Of a DNA stretch of 64,000 bases, positions 36,290 through 47,562 are shown piece after piece (position 1 is the first letter of the stretch; every line of letters starts with the position of its first letter). The translations under genes were made by a program, and so were the position numbers. The notes under the pieces are model-generated. The model worked only from the letters and a program-made list of their open reading frames with translations, made no database searches and was not told the origin of the DNA. The stretch covers positions 10,106,001-10,170,000 of the forward strand of contig NC_083511.1 in assembly GCF_032362555.1 (NCBI RefSeq), given 5' to 3'. This stretch comes from Amyelois transitella (Eukaryota; Arthropoda; Insecta; Lepidoptera; Pyralidae).

Positions 36290-39200
36290 TTACAATCCCT
36301 TGTTGAAGTAAACGTATTTCGGCGGATTGCCGCCCGTGTTTCTCACTATTTGTTCGTAATTTTCCTTTTCAAATCGTTTGATTGTGTCTATTGATAGTTT
36401 GCTGAAAATTAAAGAAAAAAAATACATATTTTTTTTATTGTCTCTCTGGTGTAAATTATTGTATAGGCAATCACAATTGACAATAAAATATACTCTAAAA
36501 ATAATTTTGATCAATTTTGAAAGTCCAATTGCCTAAATAGGTAATAATTATTAATTATCTAATAATTATTATCTTATTAAAATTACTTAGGGTTAGCATT
36601 TTTTTCACAAATAATTTTTTTTATGCAAATAAAGCTTCTATAAAACTAAATATTCTATTTTTGTGGCTACATACATACAAACATATCACCACGTCTATAT
36701 CCCTTGCGGGGTAGACAGAGCCAACAGTCTTGTAAAGACCTAAAGTGTGCCTTAAATATATATTTACTTTTAATTAAGAAAACAAAATTTCTTACCATCT
36801 TTGTGGAAACAGCGCGCATCCCGTCGGCACCATGACAATTAGGCTGTAACAAACAAAATAAATACATTAACATGCCTATATGAAAATTAAGAGTTAAATC
36901 ACATAAATAGCTCGATGCTAAAGCCATGTTTTCAACGGCCTTTAAATTAGACGTAGTAAGAGAAAAATATCATCTAAAGCTTGTGGAACACAGGTTCCAA
37001 TCCTACCTCGGCCATATATCAATCACTCTTTTTTGAGTTGTGTAATTACATTAGTTTCAGTTCTAACCGATGTTCATACGGTGCGTGAAAACATCGTGAT
37101 GAAACCTGCACATTGAGATTACTGAATGTGCAACCATGATCCAATATGAGTTAAGGTTCCCCTGCAAACGTTGCGAAGATCAGGAGTCGCTCCATCTAAA
37201 AACCTGACTCACCCAATCCGGGATCCATTGTCAAGGGTGATTGCGGTGATCATCCACTGTAGGTACCCAATGGGACTTTGTAAGTAAAACTAGGCAAATA
37301 ATGCGCATGGGACACAGGTTCAAATCCTACCTCAGCCATATATCACTACAATATATACTACTATAGGTACCTAGGATGGGACTTTGTAAGTAAAACTAGT
37401 TAAACCTGCTCTTACCCCGGGCTCCTATCCAGAGTGGTGAGGATGTAATCAAAAACTAACGCTTGGAGGAAAAAGTCCCACAAAAGATATACTCACAAAA
37501 GTCTCACAAAAGTTATACTCATAAAAGTCCCACAAAAGATATACTCACAAAAGTCCCACAAAAGATATATGTACTCACAAAAGTCCCACAAAAGATATAC
37601 TCACAAAAGTCCCACAAAAGATATACTCACAAAAGTCCCACAAAAGATATACTCACAAAAGTCCCACAAAAGATATACTCACAAAAGTCCCACAAAAGAT
37701 ATACTCACAAAAGTCCCACAAAAGATATAGGTACTCACAAAAGTCCCACAAAAGATATACTCACAAAAGTCCCACAACAGCGGTTTGAATCCCGGCGTGC
37801 GCCCACTGAATCCTGCGCATCCACGCTCGCTTCTCGAGGCGCTCCATTATCACTGGCAGCAAAAGCATTCCAGGGGAACACATCGCTATCCTAAGGGAAC
37901 ATTTTAATTAGTTCACTATATGAATACGAACTTCTACTCCGACAGTCGTGTCGTTTTTAAGAATAGAACCACTCCATGGATGTCGTAAACGGCGACTAAG
38001 CGATAGGCTTATAAACGGGATTTCCCCCTGTCACTATTTGAATCCTGATAACATTATAAAGCCATACAGCTGACTTTGGCCTTTCAGTCATTTCAAAACT
38101 GTTTGCACTGTCTACCCCGCAAGGGATATAGACGTGGCTAAATGTATGTATGTATGTACCTACTGGTGGAAAAATAAAAAAAAAAGTGCGTTAAACTGAA
38201 GTTTACGATACGATACTATATTAGCAAGCAAGTACCAACTATTCTGCATTTTCGGAATAATTTTGACGTGTTGTTTTGACCTTTGAATATGATCAGTAGC
38301 GAGTACAAAAACCCCAATTTTTTACTGTATTCATAATATAAATTAATAGTGTAAGTACGTATGCTAAAAAGGAGGTTCCCACAACCTGATCTAATGTTAC
38401 TTATTTAAGTTACCACCCAATATTTTTTTATATACATATATATCAACTAATCACGTCTTCAGTAATCACAGATAGGTAATCAGGCGAGGGTGTAGTTAAA
38501 TATTTACCTGGATGTGACCACTTGAGATATCCCTTTGATAGGCGCTACTTGGGACTTACCAATTATTTTACCATTCTCATCCGTCACGTCGAGACCTGGA
38601 ATTAATAAATATTGTCTATATCCTTTGCGGGGTAGACAGAGCCAACAGTCTTGAATAAACCGAATGCCCACGTTCAGCTATTTGGCTTAATGATAGAATT
38701 GAGATTCAAGTAGTGACAGGTTGCTAGCCCATCGCCTAAAATAGAATCCCAAGTTTGTAAGCCTATGGAAAGAGATGGAGTGGTCCTATTCTTTTTTGTA
38801 TTGGTGCCGGGAACCACACGGCACCATTACAAGACTTTGTACATTTATCTCGCCCTTAACATCAATCTTTATTGTTAGGTCATAATTAGTTATCTATATT
38901 ACACAGATAATTATCAATAACATTTTGATAACTGTAATACTTTTGTAAACATTACATTAACTATGTCAAATTCAAAGGTTAACATACCTCCGTATCTTTT
39001 TATAGCTCAATATTTTATTATGTTTATTTTTAATACTTAAACAAAATGGTTCTTGTAAATAACATGAAACAGTATGATTTTTTTTATTACGCATTTAATT
39101 TCAATCAGTCTGATGGTAAACAACATAAGATCTAAGATTGTACTAGCTTCCTATGTCACAGACAAGCGAACACCACATTATATTAATAATAAAAATAACA

Positions 39201-42200
39201 ATCTAATTCTATCATTAAGCCAAATAGCTGAACGTGGCATATCAGTCTTTTCAAGACAGTTTACTCTGTCTACCCCACAAGGGATATAGACGTGAGCATA
39301 TGTATGAATGTATGTATTAAAATAACGGTAGTACTGTTATGAAAAACCTCACAAGCCACCCACCTAATAATATTTCGTTCTGCCTCATCAAAGGAATGTT
39401 TACCCAGTTGGCAGCGGCGACAGCCACGAACGGAACGAACCTCTGTAAACAACGATCGATGTGAAACAACTGCGCATACGCAATGTAAACAAAACAAAAA
39501 GAATAAAAGTCAATGGCGGGTGGTGTATAATACTATTGGGAAAAGTATCGTTACCTACCCGATTTTTCTTCACAAAATTATTTTAAAACTTAACGACTAC
39601 AAAGAAGATTTTCGGGCCACTTAGAACTTCCAAATTCTTGCCGCTAGTCCAAGGACTAGGAGGACCTCTCAAAAGTGGAATCCAGCGTGCGCCTTTAACC
39701 TTAACCTGCCTGGATTGAATAATCAGGTTCAACACGAAGGGACTGACTGTCGCAAACTATACAGTTCCCATATTGCCCGAATGTGCAGGTTTCCTGACCA
39801 TGTTTTCCCTCGCCGTAAGTGCATCGGTTAGCACTCAAACTAATGTTCGTAGTACAGAAAAAAAGACATTAGTCTTATGCTTTACGCTTCGAGTACCATC
39901 TTCCACCACCGATCTCCATATATCTCATCTAGATATTTATTTATTAACATATTTATGTTCATAAATGAAAAAGTAAAAACAGAACTGAAACTAATGAGAA
40001 ATTTAGTACAAGGGTACTAATTATTACAACAAATATACTCACCGATGCCGTGTGGTTCCCGGCACCAATACAAAAAAGAATAGGACCACTCCATCTGTTT
40101 CCCATGGACGACATCCATGGGAAACAGATGGAGTGGTCCTATTATATATAAAAGGCGACTAAGGGATAGGCTTACAAACTTAGGATTATTTTTTAGGCGA
40201 TGGGCCAGCAACCTGTCACTAGTTGAATCTCAATTCTATCATTTAGCCAAATAGCTGAACGTGGACATTTAGTCTTTCAAGACTGTTGACTCTGTCTACC
40301 CCGCAAGGGATATAGACGTGACCAAATGTATGTATGTATGTAATATACTCACAGCAAATATGGGATTCTTCGCTCGCTTCTGCACTACAAATTTGAACGT
40401 CAACGCCGTCGCTAAAGCCGCGGATGTGGCCGACACGTACGCCATGCCCATCTGCGTCGTCGTTAAAGGCGAATTGGCGTTTCTGTTCGTGTAGTTGACT
40501 AGCGCGTTGAACGACTGGTTCACCCATTGCCAGAATACTACCGCTTTGGCTGTTCTGAGACAAAAAAAATGGCACGTAAACAAAAGAAAAAAGTAATTCT
40601 GTAGTCTTTGCGAATGTGAAAGCTTTCCTCCAATGAATGCATTAGTCCCGGTTGCGTCTGCGGCGACAACTCTAACGTCACACGCCACTAACCAATCAGA
40701 GGGAAGAATGCGATGCGCTCAGCCAATGAAAGCGAAGATACCAAAGTTTAACTAAGGGATAGGCTTACAAACTTGGGATTCTTTTTTAAAGGCGATGGGC
40801 TAGCAATCTGTCACTGTTTGAATCTCAATTCTATCATTAAGCCAAATAGCTGAGCGTGGCCTATCAGTATTTTCCAGACTGTTGGCTCTGTCTACCCCGC
40901 AAGGGATATAGACGTGACCATATGTATGTATGTATGTATGTATGTATACCAGAGTTTTCACGAATTGAAGCATATATACAACCTCTGAGTAAAAATCGTC
41001 TGACATGCGGTTCCCCAGACATCACATCCTAGTCTGGCGAAAGAAACATCACACCCGCTACACGTCTTCCCTGGGAACGTATACACCTATAGCCACGAAT
41101 CAGGGTTGGTAAGTTAATTAAACGATGATAGTCCAAAAGTTGGCTCTGTCTGCCCCGCAAGGGATATAGACGTCATTATATGTATGTATGTATGTATGAT
41201 GGCAACATCTCTAAAGAGTCTATGTCCTTTCCCATTTATAATTTACTTTCCCGAGATGTTACCTGTCTCTAACTACCACGAAAATCAGTTCAGTAGTAAA
41301 GGCTTAGACGAACTTTAAATCACAAGCCAAATTTTCTTAGCAATAAAATTAAGATCAATTTTTCAAAGATATCTGAAGAAAATTTTAAATAGGAATTGTA
41401 GTGAGTAATTAACTCGACTGCTCTAAGTCTACACGTCATCGTCATCAAAACAGTTGCCAAAACCATTTTCTATTTAGTGTTAGCAACAGTTGAAAATTAG
41501 TAAAACTAACTCATTAGATAATGTTGGACTTTGTACACTCAAAACTCAAAACTTGTTATAAGTATTTTGTTAAATATATTTTATTGTGTCGTGTGCCGTG
41601 TGATTCCCGGCACCAATACAAAAAAGAATAGGACCACTCCATCTCTTTCCCACGGATGTCGTAAAAGGCGACTAAGGGATAGGCTTATAAACTTGGGATA
41701 TTTTTTAGGCGATGGGCTAGCAACCTGTCACTATTTGAATCTCAATTCTATCATTAAGCCAAATAGCTGAACGTGGCCATTCAGTCTATTCGAGACTGTT
41801 GGCTCTGTCTACCCCGCAAGGGATATAGACGTGACCATATGTATGTATATTTTATATACTGGTATGACGGTCTGTTCTTAAAAGACATAGACGAAGCCGC
41901 TATTGACCCCAAAAAATTATGTTCTCCTTTATTCCTATCAGCGACCATGTATATTTTCGGAGTTATATATGTGTTCAATTTACAGGGAAACTTGATCACC
42001 CTGTAGTTAAATTTGTTTAAACAAGGAGCCAGTACTTGTCTGATAATATAGACGGAGGCAGTTTATTCCACACGTTAGCTACTCAAACCAAGAGGAACTA
42101 TCCAAGCGTTTAGTTCGACTATTTGGTACAAGCCGTGCCCGCGACTTCGTCCGCGTGGAATAGTTATTTTGGGCATCATTAAAGCCCTCACTAACTAATT

Positions 42201-45200
42201 TTACCAGTTTTTTTTTTTTCAAATTTTCCATTATTTCTTTGCTCCTTATAGTTGCAGCGTGATGTTATATAGCCTAAAGCCTTCCTCGATTAATGGTATA
42301 TTCAACGCAAAAATATTTTTTCAATTCGAACCCGTAGTACCTGAGATTAGCGCGTTCAAACAAACAAACAAACTCTTCAGCTTTATAATATTAGTATAGA
42401 TTTCAACCACAAAAGGGTGAAATTTCTGCCTGCGTCTCGTAGTCCGATGAAGGATTAGTGGAGGTTCTATCAGCTCAAAGCGTGCCTTTGCACATTAGTT
42501 TGATTGCTAACCGATGGTTTTACGGTGAAGGAACATCGTGATGAAGAAACCTGCACATTGAGACGAATACATGTGTAACCTTGATCCAATACGGGGTTGA
42601 TTTCTCTTTAAAGATTGCGGAGATCAGACAGGAGTCGCTTTTTGTAAAAACTGACTTATCCAATTCAGAATCGTGGTCACAGGCGGACCCTGGGTTCCTG
42701 CCCAGAAAGGTCGCAACCGGACCTAACGCTAGAAGGATAATGAATGAAGATTGTTATAAAAAAAAAGAAAGAATTTAGTCTCGTTTAAAATTAATTTAAA
42801 ATTAGATTTATGATTCATTTTGAATGAGTAATAGGCGTGCATCTAATTTTATAGTGTATATTTATAGAAGTACAATACAGTATGTACAGATTACGTATTT
42901 ATGGACACTTGGCAACTATCATGTAGGTCTCAAAATAATCGTGCCATCATAATTGGTTTTATTCATCCATGTAATTAAATTTTATGAAAGCTATACTGTA
43001 TTTGAATGATATATTTTACTGAAACATTTATTAAAAACCTTGTATGGTATATATAAATAAAAATTAGAAGTGATTGTTGAATAAATAAATAATAGAAAAT
43101 AAATCTTTTAAAATTTGTGCCGTGTGGTTCCCTGCACGAATACAAAAAAGAATAGGACCACTCCATCTCTTTCCCATGGATGTCGTAAAAGGCGTCTAAG
43201 GGATAGGCTTACAAACTTGGGGTTCTTTTTTAGGCGATGGGCTAGCATCCTGTCACTATTTGAATCTCAATTCTATCATAAAGCCAAATAGCTGAACGTG
43301 GCCATTCAGTCTTTTCAAGACTATTGGCTCTGTCTACCCCGCCAGGGATATAGACGTGACAATATGTACGTATGTATGCTTTAAAAATTTGTAACAATTT
43401 TTTATGAGGTTTTATTTAAAAACAATGACGATAACTATTTTTAAACCCATGTCGTTAAAATGTAAACTTAGCGAATATTATAAAGTCAATGTGTACTGTT
43501 TCCATAAAAAAAAAAATGCTACTGTCAAAGGTAAGTAAGTTAGCGAATGCTTTATTGTTCACTAAAGGAGTACATTACAAATATAAAACACTAGTACAGT
43601 ACAAAGGCGGGCTTATTCCTACCTAAGTGGGATCTCTTCAAGCCAACCTAGTGTGGCACCGCGCAAAAGCTAGATACATACACATACTTACATATAGTAT
43701 ATTTTCTCACACGTGTTTATTAATGTATCTACTATTTACACTTTATCTGAGCGCGAAAATATAGAATTTCCATCAATCGTTTCATTCAATTATGATCTTT
43801 ATGCGTATGCGCCATTAAAACATATTGTTTATGCTCATGATTGGCGTGTATTTATTTACTTCACGACCTTGTTATGTTAGATCTGCTTTACCTGTTTCTA
43901 GTTGTTGACCTTGACTTGCCGATTATATTCACAAAATATAAACATACATACTATGATACGTCTATATCCCTTGCGGGGTAGACAGAGCTAACAGTCGTGA
44001 AAGTACTGATGAGCCACGTTCAGCTGTTAAGCTTAATGATGGAATTGAGATTCAAATAGTTACAGGTTGCTAGCCCATCGCCTAAAAGATTTTTTTTATT
44101 CTTTTTTTATTGCGTGATTATCTATCGCTGTTTTGCTTTTGACGGCCTTTGTGGCGCAGCGGTAGTACACTTGTCTGTGGACACCGGAGGTCCCAGGTTC
44201 GAATCCCGGCCAGGGCATGATGAGAAGCAGAGATGTTTATCTATATAAGCATTTATTATAAAAAAAGTATCGTTGAGTTAGTATCTCGTAACACAAGTTT
44301 CGAACTTACTTCGAGGCTATCTCAATATGAGTAATTTGTCCCGTATTTATTTATTTATTTTTATTATGACGTGAAACGGGACAGCGATAGTTCATCGCGC
44401 GATAAAAACGGCGTCGCGCGTGCCATGCTACGAGGACTAGTACCTACGAAGGGCAGGAAGAAGTCAAATGATATGATGCGACTGATAGATACATCATGAC
44501 CCTAATTTTAGCATAATCATATCTAATTATTTTTTTTGGTATGAGTTTCATAAATTTTAATAGCATAATGAAGTTATATTTTTAACCTTGTGCAAGTTTC
44601 CATGCTAATTGAAAAGGAAGTGAAGAAAAAAAAGCGGCCTTTCAGTTATTTTAATACCATGGGCACTGTCTTCCCCAAAAGGGGCAATGACGTGATAATA
44701 TATATATACATACATACATACATACATATGGTCACGTCTATATCCCTTGCGGGGTAGACAGAGCCAACAGTCTTGAAAAGACTGAATGGCCACGTTCAGC
44801 TGTTTGGCTTTATGATGGAATTGAGATTCAAATAGTGACAGGATGCTAGCCCATCGCCTAAAAGAGGAATCCCAAGTTTATAAGCCTATCCCTTAGTCGC
44901 CTTTTACGACATCCATGGGAAAGACAAGGAGTGGTTCTATTCTATATTCCATATATAAAAATTCTCTTACTTATACCACTGCAACATAGCTCCAGTGATG
45001 ATACACCCTCCGGGCATCTGAAATGACATCCTGCCGAACACATTCTGTAATTCTCCGCTGTCCGGGTGGAAGGCAGACTCGTACAGCTGTTTGGCCCGAA
45101 TTACTTTCTTTAACGGCGTGCCGCTCGGTTCCTTGCCTGCTCTGAAAATTATTGTTTTGTTAAAAAAAATGTAAAAATTTTTTTGTTCCAAAATTTTATT

Positions 45201-45780
45201 CACTCCAAAAGAAGCATTACGAAAAGAGCTATAAGAATATATATATATATTTTTGTATCAATTTTTTTTGGGACATTTACTCTATAGATGAAGCCCAGTT
45301 TAATCTGATCATCACATCATAGAGAAGGCATTTGACAAATTACTCATTCTATTATTCCACTTTTACAATTCATACATACATACAGAAAATCATGCCTTTT
45401 GCCCGTAGGGGTAGGCAGAGACTACATCTTTCTACTTGCCACAATCTCTGCATACTTTTTTTTTTCATCCACATTCATAACTCTCATCATGCAAGCTTGG
45501 CAGTATGGGTGCTCTTGACCTGAACTTTTGCCAGGATATCCTTAATTTGATCAAGCTACGTTCTTCCAGGCCTTCACACTCGTACCTTTCACAATTCATA
45601 ATGACAAAAAAATACAATATTAATAACATACTTGTATTGATTATAAAGCTCCTTAGCTTCCAACAATTCTTTCTCAGAGGCCAGAGACAAGAGTGGGTTA
45701 GAGATGAAGGCAAAATGCCTAAACCTGCCATAGAAGCTACTCTGGTCCCATAATGGTTGAGTGATATCGATCCTGGACAT
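36290..45780 (-). CDS. Sfxn2: Sideroflexin-2 (complete, 8 exons)
   Basis: Exons, in transcript order: 45780-45632, 45141-44971, 40554-40353, 39442-39364, 38595-38508, 37890-37765, 36843-36796 and 36401-36290. All joins keep frame at GT-AG sites and give 324 aa, close to the usual 320-325. Signatures in order: QPLWDQSSF at the N-terminus, SAFHPDSGE then [30 protein letters not shown], the [13 protein letters not shown] segment with the sideroflexin HPDTGE/NIP-type motifs, [35 protein letters not shown], and the C-terminal [23 protein letters not shown] and YVYFNKGL favour SFXN2 over the SFXN1/3 group. Family: multi-pass mitochondrial inner-membrane proteins; SFXN1-type members import serine, and SFXN2 is linked to iron and heme metabolism. 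Introns are packed with TEs and exon 6 carries an amplified donor site, described separately. Confidence 0.93.
36668..36740 (-). repeat. SINE-like family A, 3' end only
   Basis: Only the (TACA)n to AACAGTCTTG part is present, downstream of the donor of Sfxn2 exon 7. Confidence 0.7.
36975..37260 (+). repeat. tRNA-derived SINE, family C
   Basis: CACAGGTTCCAATCCTACC (B-box-like), CATCGTGATGAAACCTGCACA, CAACCATGATCCAATATGAG and GGAGTCGCTCCATCTAAAAA. A partial copy follows at 37284-37350. Confidence 0.65.
37475..37776 (-). repeat. 26-bp minisatellite spanning the Sfxn2 exon 6 donor site
   Basis: Eleven head-to-tail units (37475-37768; 26 bp each, two of 30 bp) plus a partial twelfth inside the exon. 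Read on the minus strand each unit is the last exon bases GTGGGACTTTT, then GTGAGTATATC, then TTTT. The exon 6/intron 6 boundary lies in the unit nearest the exon (exon ends at 37765). Nine further units keep an intact GTGAGT; the unit at 37501-37526 has ATGAGT and is broken. Reading past the real donor meets TGA at once, so use of any downstream copy would give a premature stop. Confidence 0.9.
37962..38160 (+). repeat. SINE-like family A
   Basis: Diverged, head missing, ends (TATG)n at 38142-38160. It lies between Sfxn2 exons 5 and 6. Confidence 0.75.
38610..38825 (-). repeat. SINE-like family A abutting Sfxn2 exon 5 acceptor
   Basis: The 3' end of the element lies about 15 nt upstream of the AG of exon 5 (exon starts 38595 on the minus strand). 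The (TATG)n tail has been lost. Confidence 0.75.
39203..39318 (+). repeat. SINE-like family A, 3' half
   Basis: ATTCTATCATTAAGCCAAAT to GACGTGAGCATATGTATG. Lies 46 bp from the donor of Sfxn2 exon 4. Confidence 0.75.
39780..39900 (+). repeat. tRNA-SINE family C-like fragment
   Basis: AATGTGCAGGTTTCCTGACC, TCGCCGTAAGTGCATCGGTT resemble the middle of lepidopteran tRNA-SINEs. Low-confidence assignment. Confidence 0.4.
40045..40342 (+). repeat. SINE-like family A with a perfect internal palindrome
   Basis: Full copy, but the first part has folded back: 40079-40108 and 40114-40143 are perfect 30-bp inverted repeats separated by 5 nt, followed by ATATATAAAAGG. The (TATG)n tail ends about 5 bp from the donor hexamer of Sfxn2 exon 3. 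Confidence 0.85.
40752..40948 (+). repeat. SINE-like family A, head missing
   Basis: CTAAGGGATAGGCTTACAAA to a long (TATG)n at 40921-40948. Confidence 0.8.
41128..41198 (+). repeat. SINE-like family A, 3' end
   Basis: GTTGGCTCTGTCTGCCCCGC to (TATG)n only. Confidence 0.7.
41585..41848 (+). repeat. SINE-like family A, full length
   Basis: Head hairpin GTGCCG..CGGCAC to (TATG)n; ATATTTTAT is present on both flanks. Confidence 0.85.
42129..42400 (-). mobile_element. Helitron-like unit with altered end
   Basis: Minus-strand TCTATACTAATATTATAAAG start; the GC-rich end is present but CTAG reads CTTG. Confidence 0.5.
42440..42745 (+). repeat. tRNA-SINE family C, long copy
   Basis: Shares ACATTAGTTTGATTGCTAAC, CATCGTGATGAAGAAACCTG, GAGTCGCTTTTTGTAAAAAC and AACGCTAGAAGGA with the copies at 36975 and 10885. 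The B-box is not intact. Confidence 0.6.
43116..43379 (+). repeat. SINE-like family A, full length
   Basis: Flanked by TTTAAAATTTGT on the left and TTTAAAAATTTGT on the right, a target duplication of about 12 bp. Confidence 0.85.
43944..44093 (-). repeat. SINE-like family A, 5'-truncated
   Basis: (TACA)n to GCCCATCGCCTAAAAGA, then unrelated T-rich DNA. Confidence 0.75.
44142..44371 (+). repeat. Complete tRNA-derived SINE (family B)
   Basis: A-box TGGCGCAGCGG at 44152-44162 and perfect B-box GGTTCGAATCC at 44196-44206, spaced as in tRNA genes, followed by a non-tRNA body and TTTA-rich tail. It interrupts a repeat seen uninterrupted at 50765-50835. Not a working tRNA gene: no matching acceptor stem. 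Confidence 0.85.
44700..44947 (-). repeat. SINE-like family A near Sfxn2 exon 2 donor
   Basis: From CATACATACATATGGTCACG to AGTGGTTCTATTCT; its head end is about 20 bp from the donor of exon 2 (exon ends 44971). Confidence 0.8.
45372..45545 (+). repeat. SINE-like family D
   Basis: CATACATACAGAAAATCATG, AGGGGTAGGCAGAGACTACA, CACATTCATAACTCTCATCA, GGGTGCTCTTGACCTG. Lies in Sfxn2 intron 1. Confidence 0.65.
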
Positions 45781-47562
45781 GGCTGAGGGATAAATAATTA
45801 ATATTTGAAGGGACTATTACAAAACAAACAAAGTTAAAAAAAGTATCTATAAATATGACTATATGAAAAAAAGATTGAAGTGATTTTATTCTAATAATAC
45901 CTATATGCCTTGTTTTATTTTTTTAAGCTTTATTTTAAATGTATTTTAAAGTAATCTTCCTTTGAAACTTTAGCTCGGGTGCAGTCTGCCGGCCGGAATA
46001 AATATTGTAACTTTGAGGTAACGATATTTGGAAATTTAATAACCAAATCAAATTAATTGTCGTAATTCATTACGATAACGGAATTGTTTTAAAGTATTTT
46101 TAGAACACTTTCGCACACCGTTGAAATATTTCAAGGCTGCGAAACAAGTAAATTTTGAGCATAAATTAACCACTGCGGCCGCGCTAGATTATGTAAGTAA
46201 TGCAAAATAAATTTGCCCTTAATTGCATTAGCTTGGTTATAAACTTACTGTATGTAATGTTTGGTACTATAGAATAAAACTTTAAATTTCGTTTAAACTA
46301 TTGTTAAAAATTTAAATAAATGTACACAGACAGAGAACCACAGAATGCACAGAACGCCTCAATCAATCACAGCACAGACACTTGGCAATCTTGGCATTGG
46401 ATTGGATCTCTGCATTGGATTGGCATTCTTTTTTGTCATTGTCAAATCAAAATTAGACTTCTGACAGACTGTCAGTGTCAAGTTTCCCAAGTTTCAACTC
46501 TTACTATTAGCTAGCTACTCACTATAGGTACACGCCGCAGCAACTTGTGTGGCCAGCGTTTCAAGGCCAATCCGCACACAATAGGCCCTAATATTATGTA
46601 TAAGCAGTGCCTGCCTACACGTGTCATAACTGATATTGTTGCAATTAATGATATTCTGTGGGTTGTAAAATAGCTTACATTTTGTACGAAGCTATCGGAG
46701 TAAAGATAGTGTCGAACAAAATTTTACTGATCGGCACGTGCCTTACTGTTACTCATGTCTCTTTTTTTGTCATTAAAAATCTCTGTTGCAAAACTTTTAT
46801 AATTTTACGTAGATAGGTAGGTACATAAAACATATTCAGTCAGTTTGTAGCGGGAGCGATGATTCGGGCTCGACCGTCTCCAAAGGGAAGATTTTCCGCC
46901 AGGCTAGGTGTGATGCCTGGGAAGCCGCCCCGGGGTTCAGACGATGTTGAGTCGGAACTTGTATTTATGCTCCAATCCGTGAAATCTTTGTAATCACGAT
47001 TTTAACTCTTCGTTGCTATAAATTGGCTGTGCGCGTCATTTTTTGAAAGGCACATGATTTTAGTTATAATCGCTAATGCTCGTAGATAAGCAAATGATTT
47101 TTTTAATCTCGGTGTTATATGTATGTTTTCTAACATTACCAATTGGGATTTCTTACGCAGGGACAATGTTAACGCATTTATCTAACAGGTATTGGTGTGC
47201 GGTGCAGCTGGATTCTTTATGCTATCGGAAAAGAATATACAAACATATCATCACGTCTAAATCCCTTCCGGGGTAGATAGAGCCAATCGTCTTGAGAAGG
47301 GTTCAGCTAAATGGCTAAATGATGGAATTGTGATACACGCCAATAATTTTATTTTATACTTACAAACAGAAGTACAGTAACTTATTGGCGTATGTTAATT
47401 ATTGCAAGTAGCAGAAAAAACGGGATTATTGCATATTATGTTTTTAATTGGTAGCGCAGCGACAGGTTTTAAGGACAGATTGCAACGTGAGTAAAATGAC
47501 TATGTCATATTCATCCATAGACAATGGATAATAAAGTAGAGTTTATGATTTTTACTTAAAAT
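45781..47562. promoter_or_regulatory. Divergent spacer with the Sfxn2 and PWWP2 promoters
   Basis: 1.8 kb between two outward-facing start codons. It must hold both promoters, but no clear TATA box or known site was found. Contents include a GC-rich block at 46840-46960 with a 44-codon ORF (46860-46994, unrecognised) and a degraded family A piece at 47240-47334. Confidence 0.45.

Noticed and set aside
37475..37776. CRISPR-like regular repeats
   Set aside because: There are no spacers; the units are directly adjacent, and this is a eukaryotic gene.
37463..37894. 143-codon plus-strand ORF with a repeated [17 protein letters not shown] pattern
   Set aside because: It is the antisense reading of the 26-bp minisatellite and of Sfxn2 exon 6, which is clearly coding on the minus strand.
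40017..40211. ORFs containing [16 protein letters not shown] and similar peptides, also at 42975 and 60471
   Set aside because: The same peptide appears wherever family A SINEs occur; it is a chance translation of the repeat.
44152..44222. tRNA gene
   Set aside because: A and B boxes are good, but no paired acceptor stem or anticodon arm can be formed, and the sequence continues into a SINE body.
46860..46994. 44-codon ORF in a GC-rich block of the Sfxn2/PWWP2 spacer
   Set aside because: Short, unrecognised, and may be a transposon fragment; not enough to call a gene.
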